This document shows positions 20,933-30,359 of a DNA stretch of 64,000 bases, one piece after another. The stretch lies in assembly GCF_000422085.1 (NCBI RefSeq), contig NC_021741.1, positions 372,001 to 436,000 of the forward strand. The letters run 5' to 3'. A program made the position numbers and the translations under genes. Under the pieces are notes generated by a model. That model saw nothing but the letters and a program-made list of their open reading frames with translations. It made no database searches and was not told where the DNA came from. Each line of letters opens with the position of its first letter. The first letter of the stretch is position 1. The DNA is from Serratia liquefaciens ATCC 27592. GTDB lineage: Bacteria; Pseudomonadota; Gammaproteobacteria; Enterobacterales; Enterobacteriaceae.

Positions 20933-22900
20933 ATGACTACTGAGCTTGAAACCTCTTTTGCTGACCTGGGGCTGTCTGCTCCGATCATTTCTGCCCTGAC
21001 CGATCTGGGCTATGAAAAACCTTCACCGATCCAGGCTGAGTGTATTCCTCACCTGTTGAACGGCCGTGATGTGCTGGGCATGGCACAGACCGGTAGTGGT
21101 AAAACTGCAGCATTCTCGCTGCCACTGCTGCACAACCTTGACGCTTCCCTGAAAGCACCTCAGATCCTGGTGCTGGCACCGACCCGCGAACTGGCGGTTC
21201 AGGTTGCTGAAGCGATGACTGATTTCTCCAAACACATGCATGGCGTTAACGTCGTGGCCCTGTATGGCGGCCAGCGTTATGACGTGCAGCTGCGCGCTCT
21301 GCGTCAGGGCCCGCAAATCGTAGTAGGGACTCCAGGCCGTCTGCTGGACCACCTGAAGCGTGGTACCCTGAACCTCTCTAACCTGAGCGGTCTGGTGCTG
21401 GATGAAGCCGACGAAATGCTGCGCATGGGCTTTATCGAAGACGTAGAAACCATCATGGCAGAGATCCCGGCTGAACATCAGACCGCGCTGTTCTCCGCAA
21501 CCATGCCGGAAGCGATCCGTCGCATTACCCGCCGCTTCATGAAAGAGCCGCAGGAAGTGCGCATCCAATCCAGCATTACTACCCGTCCGGACATCAGCCA
21601 GAGCTACTGGACTGTGCACGGCATGCGTAAAAACGAAGCGCTGGTGCGTTTCCTGGAAGCGGAAGACTTTGATGCGGCGATTATCTTCGTTCGTACCAAA
21701 AACGCGACCCTGGAAGTGGCTGAAGCGCTGGAGCGCAGCGGTTACAGCAGCGCAGCACTGAACGGCGACATGAACCAGGCACTGCGTGAGCAGACCCTGG
21801 AGCGCCTGAAAGATGGTCGTCTGGATATCCTGATCGCAACCGACGTTGCTGCTCGTGGCCTGGACGTTGAGCGTATCAGCCTGGTGGTAAACTATGATAT
21901 CCCTATGGATTCAGAGTCTTACGTTCACCGTATCGGCCGTACCGGCCGTGCTGGTCGTGCCGGCCGTGCGCTGCTGTTCGTAGAAAACCGCGAACGCCGC
22001 CTGCTGCGCAACATCGAACGCACCATGAAGCTGACCATTCCAGAAGTTGAGCTGCCAAACGCAGAACTGCTGGGTGAGCGTCGTCTGGCCAAGTTCGCCG
22101 CTAAAGTACAGCAACAGCTGGAAAGCAGCGATCTGGACATGTACCGCGCACTGCTGGCTAAACTGCAGCCGGAAGAAGAGCTGGAAATGGAAACCCTGGC
22201 CGCAGCACTGCTGAAAATGGCACAGGGCGAACGTCCTCTGATCTTGCCACCGGATCCCGTGTTCAAACCACGTCAGCGTCGTGAATTCAACGACCGTGAC
22301 GATCGCGGTAGCGACCGTCGTCGTGACGCACGTCCAGACAGCCGTGATGGTGGCGCAGATCGCCCACGTCGCGAGCGTCGTGACGTTGGCGAAATGCAGC
22401 TGTACCGCATTGAAGTGGGCCGTGATGACGGCGTTGAAGTTCGTCATATCGTTGGCGCGATCGCTAACGAAGGTGACATCAGCAGCCGTTACATCGGTAA
22501 CATCAAGCTGTTTGCTGGTCACTCGACCATCGAACTGCCAAAAGGCATGCCGGGCGAGATCCTGTCTCACTTCACCCGTACTCGTATCCTGAACAAGCCG
22601 ATGAACATGCAACTGCTGGGCGATGCACAGCCGCATGAACGTCGTGAGCGTCGCGAAGGCGGTGCTGGTGCAGGTAACGGCGAGCGTCGTGGCGGTGGTC
22701 GTCCATTCAACGGCGAACGTCGTGAAGGGGCAAACCCAGGCCGTCGTTCTTTCGGTGATCGTCGTGAAGGCGGTGCTGCTGCACCTGCCGGCAACGGTGG
22801 CGAACGTCGTGGCGGTAACTTCAACCGTGACGGCCAACGCGCCCCACGTCGTGATGACGCCGCTCCGGCTGCGCCACGTCGCCGTTTCGGTGATGCATAA
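20933..22900 (+). CDS. deaD: ATP-dependent RNA helicase DeaD (CsdA)
   Basis: 655 residues from ATG 20933 ([14 protein letters not shown]); an ATG five codons upstream (20918) is possible. Q motif FADLGL...[11 protein letters not shown], motif [13 protein letters not shown] box, SAT, and motif [15 protein letters not shown] are all present. After the RecA domains come the dimerisation region, an RNA-binding domain (about 480-555, [23 protein letters not shown]) and an Arg/Gly-rich tail with repeated GERRGG. It is a cold-shock helicase for 50S assembly and mRNA unwinding. A long upstream region with TATAAT at 20830-20835 probably carries its own promoter. Confidence 0.97.
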   Translation: MTTELETSFADLGLSAPIISALTDLGYEKPSPIQAECIPHLLNGRDVLGMAQTGSGKTAAFSLPLLHNLDASLKAPQILVLAPTRELAVQVAEAMTDFSKHMHGVNVVALYGGQRYDVQLRALRQGPQIVVGTPGRLLDHLKRGTLNLSNLSGLVLDEADEMLRMGFIEDVETIMAEIPAEHQTALFSATMPEAIRRITRRFMKEPQEVRIQSSITTRPDISQSYWTVHGMRKNEALVRFLEAEDFDAAIIFVRTKNATLEVAEALERSGYSSAALNGDMNQALREQTLERLKDGRLDILIATDVAARGLDVERISLVVNYDIPMDSESYVHRIGRTGRAGRAGRALLFVENRERRLLRNIERTMKLTIPEVELPNAELLGERRLAKFAAKVQQQLESSDLDMYRALLAKLQPEEELEMETLAAALLKMAQGERPLILPPDPVFKPRQRREFNDRDDRGSDRRRDARPDSRDGGADRPRRERRDVGEMQLYRIEVGRDDGVEVRHIVGAIANEGDISSRYIGNIKLFAGHSTIELPKGMPGEILSHFTRTRILNKPMNMQLLGDAQPHERRERREGGAGAGNGERRGGGRPFNGERREGANPGRRSFGDRREGGAAAPAGNGGERRGGNFNRDGQRAPRRDDAAPAAPRRRFGDA

Positions 22901-22937
22901 CATCTGATTTGACCGCTTGCGGTTAATCGGACTAAGA

Positions 22938-22962
22938 AACCAGCCTTCGGGCTGGTTTTTTT
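22938..22962 (+). terminator. deaD terminator
   Basis: AACCAGCC-TTCG-GGCTGGTT stem-loop (22938-22957) with a stable TTCG tetraloop and a T run to 22962. It closes the pnp-nlpI-deaD group. Confidence 0.92.
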
Positions 22963-23047
22963 ATGCCTGAAATTCACCGTTAAATGGCAGAAAATGGCGT
23001 ATCATTTATAAGGTTTTTTCTTATGGATACTACGCACGGGAGATGCC

Positions 23048-24262
23048 ATGAGTTGGCAGCAGTTCAAGTCTCAATACCTGGTGCGCTTTTGGGCACCTTT
23101 ACCCGCGGTGATTGCCGCAGGGATCCTCTCTACCTACTACTTTGGTTTGACCGGTACCTTCTGGGCGGTAACCGGGGAATTTACCCGCTGGGGCGGCCAT
23201 GTATTGCAGTGGTTCGGCCTGCATCCTGAGCAATGGGGCTACTTCAAGGTTATCGGCCTTGAGGGCACGCCGCTGCAGCGCATCGACGGCAGGATGATCA
23301 TCGGCATGTTCGCTGGCTGTATCGCTGCCGCACTGTGGGCCAATAACATCAAGCTGCGCCAGCCACAGCACCGCATTCGCATTGTGCAGGCGCTGTTGGG
23401 CGGCATTATCGCCGGCTTCGGTGCCCGTCTGGCGATGGGCTGTAACCTGGCGGCGTTCTTTACCGGTATTCCTCAGTTCTCGCTGCACGCCTGGTTCTTC
23501 GCACTGGCGACCGCTGCTGGCTCCTACTTTGGCGCCAAATTTACCCTGTTGCCGATGTTCCGCATCCCGGTGAAATTACAGAAGGTAAAAGCCGCCGCCC
23601 CGTTGACGCAAAAGCCGGAGCAGGCGCGCCGCCGCTTCCGTTTGGGCATGGTGATTTTTTTCCTGTCGGTAGCCTGGTCACTTTGGACGCTGTTCGATGC
23701 GCCGAAGCTGGGTATCGCCATGCTGTTCGGTATCGGTTTTGGCCTGCTGATTGAGCGTGCGCAGATCTGCTTCACCTCAGCCTTCCGCGATTTATGGATC
23801 ACCGGGCGTACCCACATGGCGAAAGCGATCATTATCGGCATGGCGGTGAGCGCCATCGGCATTTTCAGCTATGTGCAGTTGGGTGTCGCGCCGAAAATCA
23901 TGTGGGCCGGCCCCAATGCGGTTCTGGGCGGCCTGCTGTTTGGTTTCGGCATCGTGCTGGCCGGCGGCTGTGAAACCGGCTGGATGTACCGTGCGGTGGA
24001 AGGACAGGTGCACTATTGGTGGGTGGGGCTGGGTAACATCATCGGCGCGACCCTGCTGGCTTACTACTGGGATGACCTGGCCCCGGCGCTGGCCACAGAT
24101 TACGACAAGATCAACCTGCTGGATACTTTCGGGCCGATCGGCGGCCTGCTGGTGACTTACCTGCTGCTGGCGTTGGCGTTTGCCGCCATGCTGTGGTGGG
24201 AGAAACGTTTTTTCCGCGCCAAACCCGATGCGCAGGTGGTTAATTTGAGGAGTGTGTCATGA
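23048..24262 (+). CDS. yedE: YeeE/YedE-family membrane transporter (YedE)
   Basis: 404 residues with about ten hydrophobic segments arranged as two similar halves. Family cysteines lie in RLAMGCNLAAFF, ERAQICFTSAFRD and LAGGCETGWMYR. In the relative TsuA (YeeE) such cysteines pass thiosulfate across the inner membrane. YedE has been linked to selenium or sulfur compound uptake, so the substrate is unproven. Its last 4 bases overlap yedF, which encodes a TusA-like sulfur-relay protein; the coupling argues for a sulfur or selenium role. Start ATG 23048. Confidence 0.9.
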   Translation: MSWQQFKSQYLVRFWAPLPAVIAAGILSTYYFGLTGTFWAVTGEFTRWGGHVLQWFGLHPEQWGYFKVIGLEGTPLQRIDGRMIIGMFAGCIAAALWANNIKLRQPQHRIRIVQALLGGIIAGFGARLAMGCNLAAFFTGIPQFSLHAWFFALATAAGSYFGAKFTLLPMFRIPVKLQKVKAAAPLTQKPEQARRRFRLGMVIFFLSVAWSLWTLFDAPKLGIAMLFGIGFGLLIERAQICFTSAFRDLWITGRTHMAKAIIIGMAVSAIGIFSYVQLGVAPKIMWAGPNAVLGGLLFGFGIVLAGGCETGWMYRAVEGQVHYWWVGLGNIIGATLLAYYWDDLAPALATDYDKINLLDTFGPIGGLLVTYLLLALAFAAMLWWEKRFFRAKPDAQVVNLRSVS

Positions 24263-24498
24263 AGCAAGCGGCGATAGTGCCAGATTATCGGTTGGATATG
24301 CTGGGTGAACCTTGTCCGTATCCGGCAGTGGCCACGCTGGAGGCGATGCCGCAGTTGAAGCCGGGCGAGATCCTGGAAGTGATCAGCGACTGCCCGCAGT
24401 CGATCAACAACATTCCACTCGACGCGCGGAATCACGGTTACAAAGTGTTGGATATTCAGCAGGACGGGCCAACCATCCGCTATCTTATCCAGCGTTAA
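24259..24498 (+). CDS. yedF: TusA-like sulfurtransferase-fold protein YedF
   Basis: 79 residues, one SirA/TusA domain. The CPxP motif is in DMLGEPCPYPAVATLEAM, with the likely sulfur-carrying Cys near residue 17, followed by the usual LKPGEILEVISDCPQSI. It overlaps yedE by ATGA, so the two are translated together. Likely accepts or relays sulfur (or selenium) brought in by YedE. This pair occupies the place where E. coli has mtr between deaD and yhbW. Confidence 0.92.
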   Translation: MKQAAIVPDYRLDMLGEPCPYPAVATLEAMPQLKPGEILEVISDCPQSINNIPLDARNHGYKVLDIQQDGPTIRYLIQR

Positions 24499-24580
24499 CC
24501 GACGTGGGGCAGCGGTGTGCTGCCCCATTTTTGCAAGGTGGGCGTGAAGGGAAATGATTGCCCTGCGGCCCGCCGTTGAC

Positions 24581-25594
24581 TTACCCTTTCGCCAGCGTGT
24601 CTTTTACTCCGGCGACAATCTCAAACGAATGCAACCGTGCCTGATGGTCAAAGATCTGGCCGTTAACCATGATCTCATCCGCACCGGTTTCGTTGAGCAA
24701 CGTTTGCAGCCCGTGACGCACGGTATTTTCGTTACCGATGATCGACATGCGCAGTGCCTGATCAACCCCGTACTGTTCCCCGGCGGTCCATAGCGCGTGG
24801 ATATTGTCCAGCGGCGCCGGCAGTGGGCCTGGCGAACCACGACGCAGGTTGATGAACTGCTGTTGCATCGACGTAAACAGGAAGCGCGCATCCGCATCGC
24901 TGTCGGCGGCCACCACGTTGACGCACACCATCGCATGCGGCTGCTGGCACTGCTCGGAAGCTTTGAAGTTATCACGATACAACTTCAGCGCCTGGAACAG
25001 CATCTCCGGTGCAAAGTGAGAGGCGAAGGCGAACGGCAGGCCGAGCTGTGCCGCCAACTGCGCGCTGTACAAACTGGAGCCGAGCAGCCAGAGAGGGACA
25101 TGCAATCCTTGGCCGGGTACCGCTTGTACCGGCTGGCCCGGTTGTGCATCGCAGAAGTAATGTTGCAGTTCCTGCACGTCGCGGGGGAAGTTATCCACCT
25201 CGCCGGACAGATGGCGGCGCAGTGCCATCATGGTGCGTTGATCGGTACCGGGTGCGCGGCCGAGGCCCAAATCGATACGCCCGGGGTACAAAGACTCCAG
25301 CGTACCGAACTGCTCGGCGATCACCAGCGGCGCATGGTTAGGCAGCATCACGCCACCGGAACCAAGGCGAATGCTTTGGGTACCGGCGGCCAGATAACCC
25401 AGCAGTACCGAGGTGGCGGCACTGCCGATGCCGGTCATGTTGTGATGCTCTGCCAACCAATAGCGTTGATAACCCCATTTTTCGGCATGTTGTGCTAAAT
25501 CTAAAGAAGCGTGAAACGCATCACGTGGTTTGGCCCCTTGTGGGATAGGGGATAAATCCAGTACCGAAACCGGTACCGCAGTTTTTTCAGTCAT
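24581..25594 (-). CDS. yhbW: Luciferase-like flavin monooxygenase YhbW
   Basis: 337 residues from ATG 25594 ([17 protein letters not shown]); starts 4 or 5 codons earlier are also open and no start has a clear ribosome-binding site. Bacterial luciferase-like fold with the family segments [49 protein letters not shown] (read stepwise along residues ~50-120) and LLGSS. Probable FMN-dependent oxidoreductase; no substrate is known. It is divergent from the HlyD/ABC-2 genes and shares a 224-bp control region with them. Confidence 0.85.
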   Translation of the reverse strand: MTEKTAVPVSVLDLSPIPQGAKPRDAFHASLDLAQHAEKWGYQRYWLAEHHNMTGIGSAATSVLLGYLAAGTQSIRLGSGGVMLPNHAPLVIAEQFGTLESLYPGRIDLGLGRAPGTDQRTMMALRRHLSGEVDNFPRDVQELQHYFCDAQPGQPVQAVPGQGLHVPLWLLGSSLYSAQLAAQLGLPFAFASHFAPEMLFQALKLYRDNFKASEQCQQPHAMVCVNVVAADSDADARFLFTSMQQQFINLRRGSPGPLPAPLDNIHALWTAGEQYGVDQALRMSIIGNENTVRHGLQTLLNETGADEIMVNGQIFDHQARLHSFEIVAGVKDTLAKG

Positions 25595-25653
25595 GGCATC
25601 GTCCATCAAAAGGTGATCGCTTAAAGGGCGATTGCAGAAGTCTGCAAACTACA

Positions 25654-25689
25654 AAGCATAATGTGCTTTTAGTGTTAAAAGCATAATCC
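25654..25689. promoter_or_regulatory. Dyad and direct repeat in the yhbW/HlyD divergent region
   Basis: A perfect 8-bp inverted repeat TGCTTTTA-GTGT-TAAAAGCA (25664-25683) lies between two copies of AAGCATAAT (from 25654 and from 25679). This is a likely operator for a regulator of yhbW, the HlyD/ABC-2 operon, or both. The regulator is not in the window. Confidence 0.5.
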
Positions 25690-25818
25690 AATTTATAGTT
25701 ATAAAAGAGGATATATGTGCTCGGAATATCCTTATGAGTAAAATGGTTTTTTTGGGAGTTTATTGAGATATGGACATGATGATTTCACCTGCCGCTTATT
25801 GCTCAGGGAGCTGAGAGA

Positions 25819-26790
25819 ATGAAAAAAAAGACGTTGTTTACCCTACTGTTGATGGTGGTGGCGATCGCCATGGCGATATTGTTCCGCGCGCATAATCAGG
25901 ATTTGTTGTTGCAGGGCGAAGTGGATGCGCCTGAGGTGATTGTGGCTTCCAAGGCTAAGGGACGAGTGATTGAACGTCTGGTGGAGCGTGGGGACGACGT
26001 GCAGGCAGGGCAAGTGATGATTCATCTCGACAGCCCGGAACTGATGGCGCAACTGCGTTCCGCGCAGGCGTCGCGCGATGAGGCCAAAGCGCAGCTCGAG
26101 CAGTCGCTGCACGGCACGCGTGAAGAAAGCATCCGCAACCTGCGCGCCAACCTGGCGCAGTCCGAAGCGCAATATCGCAACGCGCAAAACGACTACAACC
26201 GCAACCTGAGCGTGGCCGGTAAAGGTTATATTTCGAAATCTGAATTGGACGCTTCTCGCCGCGCGCGCGATACCGCTTTTCAACAGGTGCAGGCCGCCAA
26301 AGCCAACCTGGACGAAGGGATTAACGGCGACCGTGTCGAATTACGGCAACAGTACGCTGCGGCACTGCGAGCAGCGGAAGAAAACTTGCTGCAGGTGAAA
26401 GCCCAGACGGACGACTTGCAGGTATTAGCTCCGGTGACCGGCGAAGTTGGGCCAATACCGGCAGAAGTGGGCGAGTTGTTGAATGCGGGTAGCCCATTGC
26501 TGACGCTGATCCGCATACCGGACGCTTATTTCGTGTTTAACCTGCGTGAAGATATTTTGGCTCACGTGCGGAAGGGCGACAAAGTCCAGATGCGGGTACC
26601 GGCATTGAAGGACAAAATGATCGAGGCGGAAGTGCGTTATATCGCGCCGCTGGGCGATTACGCCACCAAACGCGCCACCCGAGCAACCGGTGACTTCGAT
26701 CTGAAAACGTTTGAAGTGCGCCTGTATCCGTCACAGCCGGTAGACGGCCTGCGCCCAGGGATGAGCAGCTTATGGCTATGGAAAGAGTAA
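25819..26790 (+). CDS. HlyD-family membrane fusion protein
   Basis: 323 residues. One N-terminal membrane anchor (about 5-22), a lipoyl/barrel-sandwich half (LQGEVDAPEVIVASKAKG, then VERGDDVQAGQVMIHL), a coiled-coil hairpin of about 70-190 rich in Ala/Arg/Glu, then the second lipoyl half (LQVLAPVTGEVGPIPAEVGE) and a beta-barrel domain. It is the periplasmic adaptor of an export pump, similar in plan to YhiI/EmrA types. It overlaps the next permease gene by 19 bases. Starts at ATG 25819 behind AGGGAGCTGAGAG. Confidence 0.88.
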   Translation: MKKKTLFTLLLMVVAIAMAILFRAHNQDLLLQGEVDAPEVIVASKAKGRVIERLVERGDDVQAGQVMIHLDSPELMAQLRSAQASRDEAKAQLEQSLHGTREESIRNLRANLAQSEAQYRNAQNDYNRNLSVAGKGYISKSELDASRRARDTAFQQVQAAKANLDEGINGDRVELRQQYAAALRAAEENLLQVKAQTDDLQVLAPVTGEVGPIPAEVGELLNAGSPLLTLIRIPDAYFVFNLREDILAHVRKGDKVQMRVPALKDKMIEAEVRYIAPLGDYATKRATRATGDFDLKTFEVRLYPSQPVDGLRPGMSSLWLWKE

Positions 26791-27926
26791 GGGCCGGCTG
26801 GCGCTGCTTCAGTCATGCGTTTGGCAACGAGTGTCGGCTTGCCTTCCGCAGCCCGGTGGTACATTGGCTGAGCTGGATCTTCCCGCTGATCCTGTTTGGT
26901 CTGATCAGCAGTAACTTTTCGGAAGGGACCTTGCTCGATCTGCCGGTGTCGGTAGTGGACAGCGATCACAGCCCGCTATCCAAATCGCTGACGCGCCGTC
27001 TGGATGCCGGTTCGCACGCCCACGTCGAGGCTTACCCCGGTGGGCTGCAGGAGTCGCTGCATCGCCTGCGTAGCGCGCAGGATTATGCGCTGCTGTATGT
27101 GCCGCCGGATTTTGAGGCCAACGCGCTGGCTGGCAAACAGCCGAGCGTGGTGATGTACTACAATGCGTTGTTTTACGGTGCGGGGCTGTATTCCACCCAG
27201 GACTTCAGCGGCCTGATGACCGAAATCAACGCCAGCTACCGCAGCATCATCGCCGGCGAGATGGGCAAAACACTGCCGCCCCTGGCGGACGTGACGCTTT
27301 CCTACGGCAGTTTATTCAACGCCAGCGGCAGCTATATTTATTATCAACAGTTTGCCGCCACCATCCACCTGCTGCAGCTGTTCGTAGTGACCTGCATGAT
27401 TTACGTGTTGGCACGCAGTAAATCCTTGTTGAAGGCGCGGCCGTTCAGCCTGGCGCTGCTCGGCAAGTTGGCGCCGTACACCTTATGTTTCACCAGCTTG
27501 CTGATGGTTGAAATTGCCGCGCTGGTGGGCATTTTTGACGCCCGCGTCAGCGGCAATCCGCTGTTCATGCTGATGATTGGTTTCTTCTACGTGATGGCGG
27601 CGCAGAGCATTGGCCTGCTGTTGTTTACCTTTACCAGCAGCACCATCACCGCCTACAGCCTGATCGCTATTTTGGTGAGTATTGCGCTGACCTTTTCGGG
27701 CATGGCGGTGCCGGAACTGTCGATGCCGCTGCCGGCGCGCATTATTTCCAATATTGAGCCGTTAACTCATGCGTTGTACGCCATGTTTGACGTATTCCTG
27801 CGGCAAGTCCCTGCCAGCGCCATCTTCAGCGTCTGTGCGTTGCTGTCGATTTATCCGCTGGTGACCGCACTGCTGGTGCGTAACCGGCTGTTGGCGCGGC
27901 TGTTAAAAGAAGGGGGGGCAGGATGA
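26772..27926 (+). CDS. ABC-2 type transporter permease (first)
   Basis: 384 residues. One membrane segment near the N-terminus (~30-48), a large outside domain (~50-210) containing LPVSVVDSDHSPLSKSLTRRLDA, then five C-terminal membrane segments (~215-375). This is the YhhJ/YadH/DrrB-type ABC-2 layout. It overlaps the HlyD gene by 19 bp and the second permease by 4 bp, so the three are translated together. No nucleotide-binding domain is present in the protein or next to it. An inner ATG two codons on (MERVRAG) could be the real start. Confidence 0.87.
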   Translation: MAMERVRAGWRCFSHAFGNECRLAFRSPVVHWLSWIFPLILFGLISSNFSEGTLLDLPVSVVDSDHSPLSKSLTRRLDAGSHAHVEAYPGGLQESLHRLRSAQDYALLYVPPDFEANALAGKQPSVVMYYNALFYGAGLYSTQDFSGLMTEINASYRSIIAGEMGKTLPPLADVTLSYGSLFNASGSYIYYQQFAATIHLLQLFVVTCMIYVLARSKSLLKARPFSLALLGKLAPYTLCFTSLLMVEIAALVGIFDARVSGNPLFMLMIGFFYVMAAQSIGLLLFTFTSSTITAYSLIAILVSIALTFSGMAVPELSMPLPARIISNIEPLTHALYAMFDVFLRQVPASAIFSVCALLSIYPLVTALLVRNRLLARLLKEGGAG

Positions 27927-29065
27927 AACTTTATTGGCAAACCTTCGTCCGGGTGCTGCTCGGCATGCTGGAGCGGCCGATGTGGCTGATGTTGATCCTG
28001 TCGTTGTGCGTCATGAGCATGGTCTATGCCAACCGCACGGTATGGGATCTGCCGGTGGGCGTCATCGATCAGGATCACAGCACCGCCAGTCGCCAGCTGA
28101 TCCGTCAACTGGACGCCACCTCCAAAATCGCTATTGAAACCTACGACAGTCTTGAGCAGGCGCAGCGGGATCTTGGCTGGCGCAAGCTGTTCGCGGTGAT
28201 CATCATGCCGGTGGATCTGGAGAAGAAGATCCTGAGCGGCCAGAATATCGTGGTGCCGGTGTATGGCGATGCGACCAACCGCCTGGCCAACGGGCAGATC
28301 CAGCAGGATGTGGTGGCGGCTTATCAGCAGTTGCTGACCCAGTACAACAACGGCCTGCTGTTACGCAGCGGTTTCAGCGAACGCCAGGCGCAGGTGATCC
28401 TGACGCCGATCGTCGGACAGACGTTGGATGTGTTCAACCCGGGCATCAGCTTTGCGGCGATCATCTTCCCCGGCCTGCTGGTGATGCTATTGCAGCACTC
28501 GTTGTTGATTGCCTGCGTGCGCGTCAGCATTGCCATGAAGAGCATGCCCGGGGGCAAAGCGCCGCTGGCGGCGCATCTGGGGGGGCTGACGGCGTTGCTG
28601 CCGATCTGGCTGTTCCTGTCGATCGTGCTGTTTGTGCTGTGGCCATGGGTGCTGGGCTACCGGCAAACGGCGGGCATTGCGGAAATTCTGCTGCTGACCT
28701 TCCCGTTCTTACTGGCGGTGCTGGGGTTGGGCAAGCTGGTGACCGAGTGCCTGCGCAGCGTCGAAATGATCTACCTGACGCTGGCGTTTATTACGACGCC
28801 GATATTTTATCTTTCGGGCACCATCTGGCCGCTGCAGGCGATGCCGGGCTGGGTGCGGGCGATTTCCTACAGCATTCCCTCCACCTGGGCAACCAAGGCC
28901 GTTGCGGGGGTTAACCAGATGGGGTTGTCGCTGAACGAAGTGTGGGGGGACGTGGCGATGCTGCTGGTGCTGGGGATTGTTTACACCCTGTTGGGCTTCG
29001 GCGTAGGTTTCGTACGCAACAGCGTCGCGCTGCGCAGTATGTTCCGCAAACGGCAGGTTAATTAA
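27923..29065 (+). CDS. ABC-2 type transporter permease (second)
   Basis: 380 residues, the same architecture as the gene before it: N-terminal membrane segment (~17-35), external domain with LPVGVIDQDHSTASRQLIRQLDAT, and a C-terminal bundle of membrane helices (~180-365) with the ABC-2 signature region LSGTIWPLQAMPGWVRAISYSIPSTWATKA, read across residues ~290-330. The VVDSDHS/VIDQDHS stretch shared with the first permease shows that they are paralogues likely to form a heterodimer. The ATPase is missing, so it must be borrowed from elsewhere or the complex works in another way. Starts with ATGA overlap. Confidence 0.87.
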   Translation: MKLYWQTFVRVLLGMLERPMWLMLILSLCVMSMVYANRTVWDLPVGVIDQDHSTASRQLIRQLDATSKIAIETYDSLEQAQRDLGWRKLFAVIIMPVDLEKKILSGQNIVVPVYGDATNRLANGQIQQDVVAAYQQLLTQYNNGLLLRSGFSERQAQVILTPIVGQTLDVFNPGISFAAIIFPGLLVMLLQHSLLIACVRVSIAMKSMPGGKAPLAAHLGGLTALLPIWLFLSIVLFVLWPWVLGYRQTAGIAEILLLTFPFLLAVLGLGKLVTECLRSVEMIYLTLAFITTPIFYLSGTIWPLQAMPGWVRAISYSIPSTWATKAVAGVNQMGLSLNEVWGDVAMLLVLGIVYTLLGFGVGFVRNSVALRSMFRKRQVN

Positions 29066-29169
29066 CGTTCCAGCAAGGGAGCCCCACCATTTCCTTGACC
29101 CTTAACAAGGTGGACAGACGCGCTGTCTCGCATAATCACGTCCGTGAATTTTCTTACTGGTGTGATTGT

Positions 29170-30291
29170 ATGGCTTACCAACTGAACCTGAACTGGCCCG
29201 AGTTTTTAGAGAAATATTGGCAGAAAAAACCTGTTGTTTTGAAAAATGCCTTCCCGAATTTTGTCGATCCTATCACGCCAGACGAACTGGCGGGGCTGGC
29301 GATGGAGCAGGAGGTTGACAGCCGTCTGGTGAGCAACGCAGAGGGAAAATGGCAGGCCAGCAACGGTCCGTTTGAATATTTCGATGACCTCGGTGAAACG
29401 GGTTGGTCACTGCTGGCGCAGGCGGTTAACCACTGGCATGCGCCCTCAGCCGAGCTGGTGCGCCCGTTTCGCGCCTTGCCGGACTGGCGCCTGGATGATC
29501 TGATGATCTCCTTCTCGGTGCCGGGAGGCGGTGTGGGTCCGCATATCGACAACTACGATGTGTTCATCATTCAGGGGATGGGTCGCCGTCGCTGGCGCGT
29601 AGGCGATGCCTTGCCGATGCGTCAGTTCTGCCCGCACCCGGCGCTGCTGCACGTTGATCCGTTCGAGCCGATCATTGATGAAGAATTGGAACCGGGCGAC
29701 ATTCTGTACATCCCGCCAGGCTTCCCCCATGACGGTTTTACCCACGAAACGGCGTTCAACTATTCAGTAGGCTTCCGTGGGCCAAACGGCCGCGACTTGA
29801 TCAGCAGCTTTGCTGATTACGCGCTGGAAAAAGATCTGGGTGGTGCGCATTACAGCGATCCTGATTTAACCCTGCGTGAACATCCGGGCCGGGTTGAAGA
29901 ATATGAGCTTGAGCGCCTGCGCTCAATGATGTTCGAAATGATCGGCCAACCGGAAGACTTTAAGCAGTGGTTTGGCCGTTTTGCCACTACGCCACGTCAT
30001 GAGCTGGATATCGCTATGGCGGAACCCCCTTATGAAGCGGAAGAGGTACTGAATGCGCTGATGGGTGGTGAAACCCTGACTCGCCTGAGCGGCCTGCGTG
30101 TGCTGCAGGTCGGCGACAGCTTCTTCGTCAACAGCGAGCGTCTGAACACCGTGGACGATCGTGTGGCCGATGCGCTGTGTCGTTATACCGAGTTGGGCCA
30201 GCCGGAGCTGGGTGCTGCGTTGCAAAATCCGGCCTTTGTGGCTGAGCTGACCGAACTGATCAATCAGGGATACTGGTTCTTCAAAGAGTAG
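29170..30291 (+). CDS. roxA: 50S ribosomal protein L16 arginine 3-hydroxylase RoxA (YcfD)
   Basis: 373 residues from ATG 29170 (MAYQLNLNWPEFLEKYW), equal to E. coli YcfD. JmjC/cupin-type Fe(II)/2-oxoglutarate oxygenase. The iron ligands are in GPHIDNYDVF (HxD) and in the distal GFPHDGFTHETAF. It hydroxylates Arg81 of L16 in E. coli. The C-terminal winged-helix-like part covers ~210-373. In E. coli it sits near phoPQ, so its place between the ABC-2 genes and ubiV is a local rearrangement. A longer reading from 29095 lacks support. Confidence 0.95.
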   Translation: MAYQLNLNWPEFLEKYWQKKPVVLKNAFPNFVDPITPDELAGLAMEQEVDSRLVSNAEGKWQASNGPFEYFDDLGETGWSLLAQAVNHWHAPSAELVRPFRALPDWRLDDLMISFSVPGGGVGPHIDNYDVFIIQGMGRRRWRVGDALPMRQFCPHPALLHVDPFEPIIDEELEPGDILYIPPGFPHDGFTHETAFNYSVGFRGPNGRDLISSFADYALEKDLGGAHYSDPDLTLREHPGRVEEYELERLRSMMFEMIGQPEDFKQWFGRFATTPRHELDIAMAEPPYEAEEVLNALMGGETLTRLSGLRVLQVGDSFFVNSERLNTVDDRVADALCRYTELGQPELGAALQNPAFVAELTELINQGYWFFKE

Positions 30292-30311
30292 TTGTCGCTG
30301 TTGGCTGACTT

Positions 30312-30337
30312 GCCGGGTGGCGCTACGCCTACCCGGC
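30312..30337. repeat. REP-like palindrome between roxA and ubiV
   Basis: GCCGGGTGGCG, CTA, CGCCTACCCGGC forms a long imperfect stem with one bulged A, similar in sequence to E. coli REP/PU units. It lies between two converging genes and is followed by TTTTGTATTTT, so it may also act as terminator. Confidence 0.6.
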
Positions 30338-30359
30338 AGTTTTGTATTTTCTCAACGAA

